The notes under the pieces are model-generated. The model worked only from the letters and a program-made list of their open reading frames with translations, made no database searches and had not been told where the DNA came from. 64,000 nucleotides of DNA from Acidovorax sp. NB1 (GTDB taxonomy: Bacteria > Pseudomonadota > Gammaproteobacteria > Burkholderiales > Burkholderiaceae_C). Below are positions 9,723 through 17,772 of the stretch, in pieces; position 1 is the stretch's first letter, and each line of letters opens with the position of its first letter. The DNA lies in assembly GCF_005405905.1 (NCBI RefSeq), contig NZ_BJHU01000009.1:124001-188000 (forward strand), read 5' to 3'. The translations under genes were made by a program, and so were the position numbers.

Positions 9723-10150
9723 CCGGTTCGCCCGTTCAGTCGATCCAGCCGCCAGCCGTTCCTGCGCATTTCCAGACCTTTCTTGCTTTTGACTTTGGCC
9801 TCAAGCGCACGGGCGTGGCCTCGGGCAACCGCATGCTGCGCAGTGCCACCCCGCAGCGCACCATCCAGGCCGAGGGCGACGCTCGCTTCGCCCAGGTGGC
9901 CGAGCGCATCAAGGAATGGCAGCCCGACGCGCTGGTGATCGGCGTGCCTTACCACCCTGACGGCGCGAGCCACGAGAACACCGCACGCGCGCTCAAGTTC
10001 GGCCGCCAGTTGCGTGGCCGATTCGGCTTGCAGGTGTTCGAGGTAGACGAGCGCTACAGCACCACCGAGGCCATTGCGGGTGGTGCCAAGGATGCCGACG
10101 CAGCGTCGGCCTGCATCATCCTGGAACAGTTTTTGAGGAATCTCCCATGA
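9719..10150 (+). CDS. ruvX: Holliday junction resolvase-like protein YqgF/RuvX
   Basis: 143 residues with an RNase H-like fold. The first catalytic aspartate is in LAFDFGLKRTGVASGN, the glutamate region in VFEVDERYSTTEA, and ALVIGVPYHPDG is the conserved central strand. Proposed roles in the family are processing of the 16S rRNA 5' end and/or resolution of branched DNA. The protein has about 20 extra N-terminal residues before the fold. It overlaps yqgE (ATGA) and pyrR (4 bp), so it is translationally coupled in the operon. Confidence 0.93.
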   Translation: MTGSPVQSIQPPAVPAHFQTFLAFDFGLKRTGVASGNRMLRSATPQRTIQAEGDARFAQVAERIKEWQPDALVIGVPYHPDGASHENTARALKFGRQLRGRFGLQVFEVDERYSTTEAIAGGAKDADAASACIILEQFLRNLP

Positions 10151-10671
10151 CCACCCCATCCCCCGGAATGTCCGGCAGCTTGGTGCTAGACGCCGAGGCG
10201 TTGTACCGCGAACTGCTGCGCGGCGTGCGCAGCATGCTCACCCCCACCACGCGCCTGGCGGGCATTGCCTCGGGCGGTGCCTGGCTGGCCGAGCGCCTGC
10301 AAAAAGACCTGGGCCTGGAAGGGCCCGCCGGCGTGCTGTCGTCGGTGATGCACCGCGACGACTTCGCCCAGCGCGGCCTGTCGGCCAGCGCGCAGACCGC
10401 TCTGCCGTTTGATGTGAACGGTGCCGACGTGCTGGTGCTCGACGATGTGCTTTACACCGGCCGCACCATCCGCGCCGTGCTCAACGAGCTGTTCGACTAC
10501 GGCCGCCCCGCCAGCGTGCGCCTGGCCGTGCTGGTGGACCGGGGCGGGCGCGAGCTGCCCGTGCAGGCCGACTTTGCCGCCGCCCGCGTGGCCCTGCCGG
10601 TTGCCCATTCGCTGGCCCTGGCGCGGGGCGACAGCGGCACCTTCCAATTCCAAGTCCAAGACAAAGACTAA
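10147..10671 (+). CDS. pyrR: PyrR bifunctional regulator / uracil phosphoribosyltransferase
   Basis: 174 residues of the type I phosphoribosyltransferase fold. The PRPP-binding loop is VLVLDDVLYTGRTIRA, and the LAGIASGGAWLAERL and SSVMHRDDF regions are typical of PyrR. In Gram-positives PyrR binds pyr mRNA; in Pseudomonas and relatives the function is less clear. No attenuator hairpin resembling a PyrR-binding loop was seen in the 12-bp gap to pyrB. The gene overlaps ruvX by 4 bp and sits directly before pyrB, consistent with co-transcription. Confidence 0.93.
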   Translation: MTTPSPGMSGSLVLDAEALYRELLRGVRSMLTPTTRLAGIASGGAWLAERLQKDLGLEGPAGVLSSVMHRDDFAQRGLSASAQTALPFDVNGADVLVLDDVLYTGRTIRAVLNELFDYGRPASVRLAVLVDRGGRELPVQADFAAARVALPVAHSLALARGDSGTFQFQVQDKD

Positions 10672-10683
10672 AGAGGCCTGACC

Positions 10684-11646
10684 GTGCTGCACAAGCGCAA
10701 TCCCCAACTCAACGGCAACGGCGAACTCATCCACCTGCTGTCCATCGAGGGCCTGCCGCGTGACATCGTCACGCACATCCTCGACACGGCTGCCAACTTC
10801 GTGAGCGTGAACGACCGCGAAGTGAAAAAGGTACCCCTGCTGCGCGGCAAGAGCGTGTTCAACCTGTTCTTCGAGAACAGCACGCGCACCCGCACCACCT
10901 TCGAGATCGCGGCCAAGCGCCTGTCGGCCGACGTGATCAACCTCGACATCGCGCGCAGCTCGGCCAGCAAAGGCGAGTCGCTGCTCGACACCATCGCCAA
11001 CCTTAGCGCGATGGCAGCCGACCTGTTCGTGGTGCGGCACAGCGAGTCGGGCGCACCGTACCTGATTGCGCAGCATGTGGCCCCCCATGTGCACGTGATC
11101 AACGCGGGCGACGGCCGCCATGCCCACCCCACGCAGGGGCTGCTGGACATGTACACCATCCGCCACTACAAGAAGGACTTCAGTAACCTCACCGTGGCCA
11201 TCGTGGGCGACGTGCTGCACTCGCGTGTGGCGCGCTCCGACATCCACGGCCTCACCACGCTGGGCTGCGCCGAAGTGCGCGTGGTAGGCCCGCGCACCCT
11301 GGTGCCGTCGGACATGGCGCAGATGGGCGTGCGCGTGTGCCACACGCTCGAAGAGGGCATCAAGGATGCCGACGTGGTCATCATGCTGCGCCTGCAGAAC
11401 GAGCGCATGAGCGGCGCGCTGCTGCCGTCCAGCCAGGAGTATTTCAAGAGCTTTGGCCTCACACAGGAAAAGCTGCAACTGGCCAAGCCCGACGCCATCG
11501 TGATGCACCCCGGCCCCATCAACCGGGGCGTGGAGATCGACTCTGCCGTGGTCGATGGCAAGCAGAGCGTGATCCTGCCGCAGGTCACCTTTGGCATTGC
11601 GGTGCGCATGGCCGTCATGTCCATCGTCGCCGGGAATGAGGCGTGA
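10684..11646 (+). CDS. pyrB: Aspartate carbamoyltransferase catalytic subunit
   Basis: 320 residues. It condenses carbamoyl phosphate and aspartate, the committed step of pyrimidine synthesis. The carbamoyl-phosphate loop is [23 protein letters not shown] is the 80s-type loop, and [11 protein letters not shown] and [13 protein letters not shown] are active-site segments. A GTG start at 10684 is used, preceded by AAAGAGG at a good distance. The N-terminal extension before LLSIEGLP is typical of the long PyrB form that assembles with PyrC' in Pseudomonas. The downstream partner gene is separated by 79 bp filled by a dispersed repeat. Confidence 0.96.
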   Translation: MLHKRNPQLNGNGELIHLLSIEGLPRDIVTHILDTAANFVSVNDREVKKVPLLRGKSVFNLFFENSTRTRTTFEIAAKRLSADVINLDIARSSASKGESLLDTIANLSAMAADLFVVRHSESGAPYLIAQHVAPHVHVINAGDGRHAHPTQGLLDMYTIRHYKKDFSNLTVAIVGDVLHSRVARSDIHGLTTLGCAEVRVVGPRTLVPSDMAQMGVRVCHTLEEGIKDADVVIMLRLQNERMSGALLPSSQEYFKSFGLTQEKLQLAKPDAIVMHPGPINRGVEIDSAVVDGKQSVILPQVTFGIAVRMAVMSIVAGNEA

Positions 11647-11656
11647 AGCGCGCAAT

Positions 11657-11722
11657 GATTGCTCCTGTTTTCATAGCTGCTAGCGCACGCCTGATGCGCG
11701 GAGGCAGCCAATTTGGCTTGAA
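11657..11722. repeat. Dispersed intergenic element, copy A
   Basis: AT-rich left part with CATAGCTGCTAGCGCA, then the GC-rich block CTGATGCGCGGAGGCAGCC and a closing ATTTGGCTTGAAAT. It aligns base for base with the other four copies in this window (16506, 25730, 43190, 46116). It fills almost the whole pyrB-pyrC' gap and ends 3 bases before the pyrC' start. Confidence 0.75.
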
Positions 11723-11725
11723 ATC

Positions 11726-13021
11726 ATGAAGATACTGATCCAGAACGGCCGGGTGATCGACCCCGCTTCGGGCCTTGACCAGACCTGTGACATCGCCATT
11801 GCCGCAGGCCGCATCGTGGGCGTGAACCGGGTGCCACCCGACTTCGCACCCAAGCGCGTGGTGGATGCCACCGGCTGCATCGTGCTGCCCGGCCTGGTGG
11901 ACCTGGCTGCGCGGCTGCGCGAGCCGGGCCACGAGCACGAAGGCATGCTCGAATCCGAAATGGCCGCCGCCGTGGCCGGTGGCGTGACCAGCCTGGTCTG
12001 CCCGCCCGATACCGACCCGGTGCTCGACGAGCCCGGTCTGGTGGAGATGCTCAAGTTCCGCGCCGAGAAGCTGCACCAGTCGCGCCTGTTTCCGCTGGGC
12101 GCGCTCACGCGCAACCTCGCTGGCGAGGTGCTGACCGAGATGGCCGAGCTGACCGAGTCCGGCTGTGTGGGCTTCGGCCAGGCCGAGGTGCCGCTGGCCA
12201 GCACCCAAGTGCTGCAGCGCGCGCTGCAGTACGCCGCCACCTTTGGCTACACCGTGTGGCTGCGCCCGCAGGAGATGCATCTGGGCAAGGGCGTGGCCGC
12301 CAGCGGTGCGCTGGCCACACGGCTGGGCCTGTCGGGCGTGCCCGTGGCGGCGGAGACCATTGCGCTGCACACCATCTTCGAGTTGCTCAAGACCACCGGC
12401 GCGCGCGTGCACCTGTGCCGCCTCAGCAGCGCTGCGGGTGTCGAGCTGGTGCGCCGTGCCAAGGCCGAGGGCCTCAAGGTCACCTGCGACATCAGCATCA
12501 ACACGCTGCACCTCACCGAAAACGACATCGGTTTCTTCGACAGCCGCGCGCGCCTGACGCCGCCGCTGCGCCAGCAGCGCGACCGCGACGCCCTGAGCGC
12601 GGCGCTGCTCGATGGCACCATCGATGCGCTGGTGTCCGACCACACCCCGGTCGATGAAGACGCCAAGACCCTGCCGTTTGCCGAAGCCGAACCCGGTGCC
12701 ACGGGCCTGGAGCTGCTGCTGTCGCTGGCGCTCAAGTGGTCGCAGGACAGCGGCGTGCCCCTGCAGCGCGCGCTGGCTGTGGTCACCGCAGAGCCCGCAC
12801 GCGTGCTGGGCAGCGCCCTGGGCACGCTGCAGGCGAGCGTGGGCCAGATCGTGGAAGGCGGCGTGGGCGACCTCTGCATCTTCGACCCGCAGGCCGCCTG
12901 GACGGTGCATGACGACGCGCTCGCCAGCCAGGGCAAGCACACACCGTTCTCGGGCTACGAGCTGCCCGGCCGTGTGCGCATGACCCTGGTCGGTGGGCAG
13001 GTAGCTTTTGACCGCAGCTGA
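11726..13021 (+). CDS. pyrC': Dihydroorotase-like PyrC' (probably non-catalytic ATCase partner)
   Basis: 431 residues of the amidohydrolase/dihydroorotase fold. The usual metal motif DLHVHLREPG reads DLAARLREPG here, so both histidines are lost. The next ligand regions also deviate: WLRPQEM where an active enzyme has a histidine, LCRLSS for HLST, and ISINTLHLTE for TPHHLLLTE. Only the late aspartate of SDHTPV is kept. In Pseudomonas such a PyrC' has no DHOase activity but is needed to assemble the ATCase dodecamer, and that role is inferred here. A catalytic dihydroorotase must be encoded elsewhere. The ATG is fixed by the conserved MKILIQNGRVIDPASG N terminus, although no Shine-Dalgarno is visible because the repeat abuts it. 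Confidence 0.92.
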   Translation: MKILIQNGRVIDPASGLDQTCDIAIAAGRIVGVNRVPPDFAPKRVVDATGCIVLPGLVDLAARLREPGHEHEGMLESEMAAAVAGGVTSLVCPPDTDPVLDEPGLVEMLKFRAEKLHQSRLFPLGALTRNLAGEVLTEMAELTESGCVGFGQAEVPLASTQVLQRALQYAATFGYTVWLRPQEMHLGKGVAASGALATRLGLSGVPVAAETIALHTIFELLKTTGARVHLCRLSSAAGVELVRRAKAEGLKVTCDISINTLHLTENDIGFFDSRARLTPPLRQQRDRDALSAALLDGTIDALVSDHTPVDEDAKTLPFAEAEPGATGLELLLSLALKWSQDSGVPLQRALAVVTAEPARVLGSALGTLQASVGQIVEGGVGDLCIFDPQAAWTVHDDALASQGKHTPFSGYELPGRVRMTLVGGQVAFDRS

Positions 13022-13091
13022 GACAGTGCGGCGCAGCACCTGTGCACTGTTTGCTGTCCAGCGTGCAACGCCCCACTAACGAGGCCCGGCT

Positions 13092-13829
13092 GTGAAGTTC
13101 CTGCGCGCCAGCTGGCGCCTCTTGCGGCTGCTGGGCCATATTGCCAAGGGCCTGTGGATCGTGGCGCTGCGGTTTCCATCGCTGTCGCCGGACCAGCAAC
13201 ATGCCCGCGTGCAGGCCTGGTCGCTGGAGCTGCTGGCCCATGCGGGCATCAGCCTGCGCATCCTGGGCCAGCCACCGCTCACCGGGCCGGTGATGCTGGT
13301 GGCCAACCACATCTCGTGGCTCGACATCCCCGTAATGCACGCCGCGCGGCACTGCCGCTTTGTCTCCAAATCCGACGTGCAGGCCTGGCCGCTGATCGGC
13401 ACCCTGGCCACGGCGGCGGGCACGCTCTACATCGAACGCAGCTCGCGCCGCGACGCGCTGCGCATGGTGCGGTCCATGCAGGAAGCGCTGGAGCGTGGCG
13501 AGGTGCTGGCCGTGTTCCCCGAAGGCACCACGGGCGACGGGCGCGAGATGCTGCCCTTCCACGCCAACCTGCTGCAGGCCGCCGTGGCCGCGCAGGCGCC
13601 GGTGCAGCCCGTGGGTCTGCGCTTTGCCGACAAGGCCACCGGCACCACCAGCTTTGCGCCCAGCTACATCGGCGATGAAACCCTGGTGGGCTCGATCTGG
13701 CGCACGCTCAGCGCCCCGCCCATCGAAGCCGTGGTGCACTACGGCCCGCCGGAGCTGGCGGGCGAACGCGACCGCCGCACCTGGACGCAGCACCTGCACG
13801 ACACCGTCGATCAACTGCGCAAAGCCTGA
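13092..13829 (+). CDS. 1-acyl-sn-glycerol-3-phosphate acyltransferase (PlsC family)
   Basis: 245 residues with an N-terminal hydrophobic helix (about 5-28). The acyltransferase motifs are NHISWLD (HX4D, about residues 73-79), the glycerol-phosphate pocket FPEGTTGDG and the P-x-G region QPVGLRF. It probably transfers an acyl chain to lysophosphatidic acid or a related lysolipid at the inner membrane. A GTG start at 13092 is preferred, with GAGG 8 bases upstream. It follows pyrC' by 70 bp and could be read from the same transcript. The acyl acceptor cannot be told from sequence. Confidence 0.9.
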   Translation: MKFLRASWRLLRLLGHIAKGLWIVALRFPSLSPDQQHARVQAWSLELLAHAGISLRILGQPPLTGPVMLVANHISWLDIPVMHAARHCRFVSKSDVQAWPLIGTLATAAGTLYIERSSRRDALRMVRSMQEALERGEVLAVFPEGTTGDGREMLPFHANLLQAAVAAQAPVQPVGLRFADKATGTTSFAPSYIGDETLVGSIWRTLSAPPIEAVVHYGPPELAGERDRRTWTQHLHDTVDQLRKA

Positions 13830-14019
13830 AAACGGTCGCAGGCTCCGGGCCCTGGCTCCCCAAAAGCCGTCTTTGTGCGGCAAAAGCGTGCATATTCCAC
13901 GCTTTGGGCCTTGCAGGCGATGGCTCGGGTGGTCTGCACGGCGCAATGCCCCGTATCGTCCGCGCTTTCCGTTTGCCTGCGGGTCATCGCAGGCCTTTGC
14001 ACACTGCCGGGAGGGCACC

Positions 14020-15252
14020 ATGAACCTGATCGAGCGCGCCAAGCGCATTCTTCTGCAACCCAAAGAGGCCTGGGCCGCCATCGACGCCGAAAGCACCGAT
14101 GCCGCCACCCTGTTCACCCGGTACGCGATGGTCCTCGCCGCCATTCCGGCGGTCTGCGGCTTCATCGGAATGTCGCTGATCGGCTTTGGGGGCTTTGGCG
14201 TCACCATCCGCGTGCCCTTTGTGTCGGGGCTGGTGAACATGGTGGTGTCGTACGTGCTCAGCCTGGTCGGCATCTTTGTGCTGGGCCTGATCATCGATGC
14301 GCTGGCGCCCACCTTCGGCGGCCAGAAGAATTCCATCCAGGCGCTGAAGGTGGCGGTGTATGCCAGCACGGCCGCCTTGTTGGGCGGCATCTTCAGCCTG
14401 TTGCCCGCGCTGGCCATGCTGGGGCTGCTGGCGGCGCTGTACTCCATCTACCTGCTCTACACCGGCCTGCCGGTGCTCATGCGCAGCGCGCCCGAGAAGT
14501 CGGTGGGCTACACCGTGGTGGTCATCATTGCGGCCATCGTGGTGGGGGTGGTGATCGGTGCGGTCAGTGCGCTGGTCTTGCCCCGGGGCGGCGGGCTGAT
14601 GGGGGGCGCCGCAGGCCCTGCCATCACCATGAACACGCCCGGTGGCAAGGTGTCCATCGACACCGCAGGCCTGGAGGCCGCAGGCAAGAAGATGGAAGAG
14701 GCTGCCCGCAAGATGGAAGAGGCCCAGAAAAGCCAGGACCCCGCCGCGATTGCCGCTGCCACCGGCGACGCCGCCAAGGCTGCCGCAGGCCTGCTGGGCG
14801 GAGGCCAGGCCATTGCGGCGCAGGCGCTCAAGGCCGCGTTGCCCGAAAAGCTGGCGGGCCTGCCCCGCACTGGCTTTGACGTGCAGGACGGCGCGGCCCT
14901 GGGCCTTCCCACCAGCCAGGCCAGCGCGCAATATGGCAGCGACGACAAGCAACTGCGCCTGGAGATCGTGGACATTGGCGGCCTGGGCCAGATGGCCGCG
15001 ATGGCCATGGGCATGGCCCAGGGTGAAAAAGAAGACCAGACCAGCGCCGAGAAAACCTGGCAGGAGGGCGGCCGCACGCTGCACACCCGCTACGAAAAAG
15101 ACGGCAGCCATGCCGAGTTCAAGACCATCCTGAAGAATGGTCTGGTGGTCAGCATCGAGGGCGACAAGGTCGGTGTGAAGGAGTTGCAGGGCCTGATGTC
15201 GCAGCTGGACCTGAACGGGCTGGAGAGCCTGCAGCGCAAGGGCAAGTCCTGA
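14020..15252 (+). CDS. Yip1-domain membrane protein with C-terminal soluble region
   Basis: 410 residues. The first ~200 form a Yip1/DUF1282-like membrane domain starting MNLIERAKRILLQPKEAWAAI, with about five hydrophobic segments (CGFIGMSLIGF, MVVSYVLSLVGIFVLGLII, AALLGGIFSLLPALAMLGLL, VVVIIAAIVVGVVIG). The second half is soluble and Ala/Met/Gln-rich, with a helical stretch KKMEEAARKMEEAQK that may be a short coiled coil. GGGAGG sits directly upstream of the ATG at 14020. The function is unknown; Yip1 proteins in bacteria have no established role. The stop codon is followed immediately by a 159-bp palindrome. The 190-bp gap before the gene shows nothing clear. Confidence 0.85.
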   Translation: MNLIERAKRILLQPKEAWAAIDAESTDAATLFTRYAMVLAAIPAVCGFIGMSLIGFGGFGVTIRVPFVSGLVNMVVSYVLSLVGIFVLGLIIDALAPTFGGQKNSIQALKVAVYASTAALLGGIFSLLPALAMLGLLAALYSIYLLYTGLPVLMRSAPEKSVGYTVVVIIAAIVVGVVIGAVSALVLPRGGGLMGGAAGPAITMNTPGGKVSIDTAGLEAAGKKMEEAARKMEEAQKSQDPAAIAAATGDAAKAAAGLLGGGQAIAAQALKAALPEKLAGLPRTGFDVQDGAALGLPTSQASAQYGSDDKQLRLEIVDIGGLGQMAAMAMGMAQGEKEDQTSAEKTWQEGGRTLHTRYEKDGSHAEFKTILKNGLVVSIEGDKVGVKELQGLMSQLDLNGLESLQRKGKS

Positions 15253-15411
15253 GAAGGTGCGAACGAACCCGCCATGCCCGCTCATCCCGCCAAAACACAC
15301 CCGCTCGTCGTTGCAAATGCTCGCCATAGCCCGAGCTATGGCTGCGCTTTGCGCCTAGATCGAGCGCGTTTTGGCGGCCTGCTCGGGCCCGCCGGATTCA
15401 TTCACACCTTC
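15253..15411. repeat. 159-bp imperfect palindromic element
   Basis: The left arm begins GAAGGTGCGAACGAACCCGC at 15253. The right arm ends GGATTCATTCACACCTTC at 15411 and is largely its reverse complement. Inside, GCCAAAAC (15290-15297) pairs with GTTTTGGC (15368-15375), GCTCGTCG faces the GATCGAGC side, and the centre is CATAGCccGAGCTATG at 15325-15340. Symmetry is exact around 15332. It starts on the base after the Yip1 stop codon. It could fold into one long hairpin in RNA. Confidence 0.8.
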
Positions 15412-15444
15412 TAAATTCGCACGGGTCGCGTATTCGTGCACGAG

Positions 15445-15470
15445 GGCCGACATCTGTCGGCCTTTTTCTT
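15445..15470 (+). terminator. Rho-independent terminator
   Basis: The stem GGCCGAC/GTCGGCC (15445-15451 and 15456-15462) has a 4-nt loop and is followed by TTTTTCTT. It lies downstream of the palindrome and upstream of the DUF4166 gene, so it isolates the two transcription units. Confidence 0.85.
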
Positions 15471-15544
15471 TGCTGCCTGCGAACGGCGGCTGGGGTGGCT
15501 GGCGATAGACTGGCCTCGGCCATTCATCACTCCTTATTGACCCC

Positions 15545-16114
15545 ATGCCACCCCTGTCCCTGTACCAACGCGCCCTGGGCGGCCCTGCCTACCAGCGACT
15601 GGCGCCCGCGCTGGCGCGGTTTCATGGCCTCTCGGGCCCGCACCGGCTGGTGGGCCAGGTGCAGGTCGAGGCGCCCGCCACCTGGCTGGGGCGTGTGCTG
15701 GCCTGGGCCCTGGGCGCGCCCCAGCGCGCGGTGCAGGGGGCGATCACCTTCGAGCTGCAGGCGCGCCCCGACGCCGAGGTGTGGACGCGCCGCTTTCCTG
15801 CCCAGACCATGCAGTCCACCCTGCGCGAGGTTGCAGGCCGGGTGGTGGAACACCTGGGGGCTGCGCGGCTGAGCTTTGTGTTGCGCGAATCCGAAGGGCG
15901 GCTGGTGATGGAGCTGCAGCAGCTGCATTTCTGCGGCATTCCGTGCCCCGCGTGGTTGTGCCCGCAGGTGGTGGCCGAAGAAACCGGGGTGGGCGATGCG
16001 CTGCACTTTCGCGTGCAGGCCACGGTGCCTGGCGTGGGGCGCGTGGTCAGCTACCGGGGGCACCTGCAGGTACCGTCGGGCGCGGCTGGGGTCGGAGTGG
16101 GGGCGTCCGCATGA
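15545..16114 (+). CDS. DUF4166 domain protein
   Basis: 189 residues, with the domain covering most of the protein (SLYQRALGGPAYQRLAPALARFH at the start, then VVSYRGHL near the end). No signal peptide or membrane helix is visible. DUF4166 often occurs with membrane or saccharopine-dehydrogenase-like partners, but no function is established. The 4-bp overlap (ATGA) with the DCC-type gene suggests the two are made together. The start is the first ATG after the terminator. Confidence 0.8.
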   Translation: MPPLSLYQRALGGPAYQRLAPALARFHGLSGPHRLVGQVQVEAPATWLGRVLAWALGAPQRAVQGAITFELQARPDAEVWTRRFPAQTMQSTLREVAGRVVEHLGAARLSFVLRESEGRLVMELQQLHFCGIPCPAWLCPQVVAEETGVGDALHFRVQATVPGVGRVVSYRGHLQVPSGAAGVGVGASA

Positions 16115-16530
16115 TTGTGGTGTTTGACGGGCAGTGCCTGCTTTGCAACGGCTGGGTGCAGTTTCTGCTGCGGCACGATCGCGCACAGCGCATCCGGTTT
16201 GTGTCTATCCAGAGCGCAGCGGGCCAGCAACTGTTGGCGCGGGCGGGGCTCCAGGTGGAAGGCCTGCAGACCCTGCTGGTCATCGACGGCGAGCGCAGTT
16301 GGCAGCACACCGCCGCCATCCTGCGCGTATTGCATGCCCTGGGCTGGCCCTGGCGGCTGGCCTGGGTGGGCTGGCTGGTGCCGGCCCCGCTGCGCGATGT
16401 GCTGTACCGCTGGGTGGCGCGCAACCGCTACCGGATCTGGGGCCGGTCTGCCACCTGCATGCTGCCTGCGCCCGAGCATGCGGCGCGGTTTCTGGACCAG
16501 GATCCTGCTCCTGGAATATTTCAAAAATGA
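16111..16530 (+). CDS. DCC-type thiol-disulfide oxidoreductase family protein (DUF393)
   Basis: 139 residues. The family signature is the N-terminal FDGQCLLCNGWVQFLLRHD with the D-x-x-C-L-L-C pair, followed by a thioredoxin-like domain and the conserved RNRYRIWG near the C terminus. Proteins of this family are predicted redox proteins with no defined partner. It overlaps the DUF4166 gene by 4 bp. The last codons (PAPGIFQK and the stop) lie inside dispersed repeat copy B, so the natural C terminus has probably been replaced or extended by the repeat. Confidence 0.88.
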   Translation: MIVVFDGQCLLCNGWVQFLLRHDRAQRIRFVSIQSAAGQQLLARAGLQVEGLQTLLVIDGERSWQHTAAILRVLHALGWPWRLAWVGWLVPAPLRDVLYRWVARNRYRIWGRSATCMLPAPEHAARFLDQDPAPGIFQK

Positions 16531-16580
16531 TAGCTATCAGCGCATGATGGATGCGCGGGAGAGCCGTTTTTTACTTGGAT
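16506..16580. repeat. Dispersed intergenic element, copy B
   Basis: TGCTCCTGG, then TGATAGCTATCA (12-bp palindrome), GCGCATGATGGATGCGCGG, GAGAGCCGTTTTTT and an ACTTGGATT end. It spans the junction of two convergent genes, supplying the stop region of the DCC-type gene and the stop codon (TTA at 16571) of the ABC ATPase on the other strand. Confidence 0.8.
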
Positions 16581-17653
16581 TCTGACGCCAGTTCGCGCGG
16601 GAAGGTGACCACATGGTCCACCTGGGCGCGGATGCCGATCCACTCGCCCAGCGCGTGGTCGTGGTGGCTGGGCACATGGGCCAGCAGGGTGTGGCCGCTG
16701 GCCAGGCGCAGGGTGTACAAAAACTCCGAACCCCGGAACGACTTGCGCACGATCTGCGCCTGCACCGGCGCGTGGTCGTCGTGCACGATGTCGTCGGCGC
16801 GCAGCAGCACATCGCAGGCGCCGCCAGGGTAACTGCCGGGCAGGGGGCATTCGTCCAGGTCGGTCAGCTCGCCCAAGGGGGTTTGTGCCACCACGTTGTC
16901 GCCGCGCTGCTCCAGCGTGGCAGGGGCGAACACACCGTGCCCGATGAAGTCGGCCACAAACCGCGTGGCGGGGCGGTGGTACAGGGTGTAGGCATCGTCC
17001 CACTGGTGCAGGTGGCCTTCGTGCATCACGCCGATCACGTCGCCAATCGCAAACGCCTCGAACTGGTCGTGCGTCACAAACAGGGCAGTGGCGCCCGCCG
17101 CCTTGAGGATGCCGCGCACCTCATGTGCCAGGCGCTCGCGCAGGTCCACGTCGAGGTTGGAGAACGGTTCGTCCAGCAGCATGAGCTGTGGGCGCGGGGC
17201 CAGCGCCCGGGCCAGTGCCACGCGCTGCTGCTGGCCGCCAGAGAGTTCGTGCGGATAGCGGTGCTCGCTGCCTTCCAGCCCTACCAGCTTCAGCACTTCG
17301 TCCACGCGCGCGGCCTGCTCGGCCCGGGGCAGCTGGTGGATGCCGAACGCCACATTGCGGCCCACGGAGAGGTGCGGGAACAACGCGTAGTCCTGGAACA
17401 CCATGCCAATGCGCCGCTGCTCGGGCGGCACGCTCCGCTGGGCGCTGCTGACCACATTTTTGGTCAGGCGGATCTCGCCGCCCGTCACAGGCTCCAGCCC
17501 GGCCACGGCGCGCAGCAGGGTGGTCTTGCCGCAGCCAGAGGGGCCGATCAGCACCCCGATGTCACCGGCTTTCAGGCTGAGCGTGACGCCTTGCACGGCG
17601 GCCTGTGCGCGGCCTGCGTAGCGCACTTCGAGTTGGGAGACCTCAAGAAACAT
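16571..17653 (-). CDS. Ferric-type ABC transporter ATP-binding protein
   Basis: 360 residues. It has Walker A GPSGCGKTT, the Q-loop in VFQDYALFPHLSV, signature LSGGQQQRVALARALA, Walker B LMLLDEPFSNLD and switch FVTHDQ. A C-terminal TOBE-like region of about 110 residues follows. It belongs to the FbpC/PotA/CysA class, and with the divergent FbpB-like permease it would energise Fe3+ uptake. No substrate-binding protein gene is adjacent; a candidate lies at 39936-40967. The stop codon lies within repeat copy B. Iron as substrate is inferred from the permease. Confidence 0.88.
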   Translation of the reverse strand: MFLEVSQLEVRYAGRAQAAVQGVTLSLKAGDIGVLIGPSGCGKTTLLRAVAGLEPVTGGEIRLTKNVVSSAQRSVPPEQRRIGMVFQDYALFPHLSVGRNVAFGIHQLPRAEQAARVDEVLKLVGLEGSEHRYPHELSGGQQQRVALARALAPRPQLMLLDEPFSNLDVDLRERLAHEVRGILKAAGATALFVTHDQFEAFAIGDVIGVMHEGHLHQWDDAYTLYHRPATRFVADFIGHGVFAPATLEQRGDNVVAQTPLGELTDLDECPLPGSYPGGACDVLLRADDIVHDDHAPVQAQIVRKSFRGSEFLYTLRLASGHTLLAHVPSHHDHALGEWIGIRAQVDHVVTFPRELASESK

Positions 17654-17681
17654 GCCTGCATTCTAGGTGGGCAGGGGCGAA

Positions 17682-17696
17682 TGCTTAAAATTCGCA
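17682..17696. promoter_or_regulatory. Candidate Fur box between divergent ABC genes
   Basis: TGCTTAAAATTCGCA matches 9 of 14 positions of the 7-1-7 Fur consensus TGATAATnATTATCA and is framed by AATGC/GCATT. It lies 29 bp from the ATPase start and before the permease start. Only sequence similarity supports it. Confidence 0.35.
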
Positions 17697-17772
17697 TTTG
17701 CATTCCTGGGCGCTGCGGCGCCCATGCCTTTCGGCAGGTGTGCGCTTTTTTCCTTCTGCCGAGCCCACCGCC

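Noticed and set aside
13495..14019. In-frame upstream extension of the Yip1-like gene
   Set aside because: The extra 175 codons overlap the acyltransferase in another frame and lack homology; GGGAGG marks ATG 14020.
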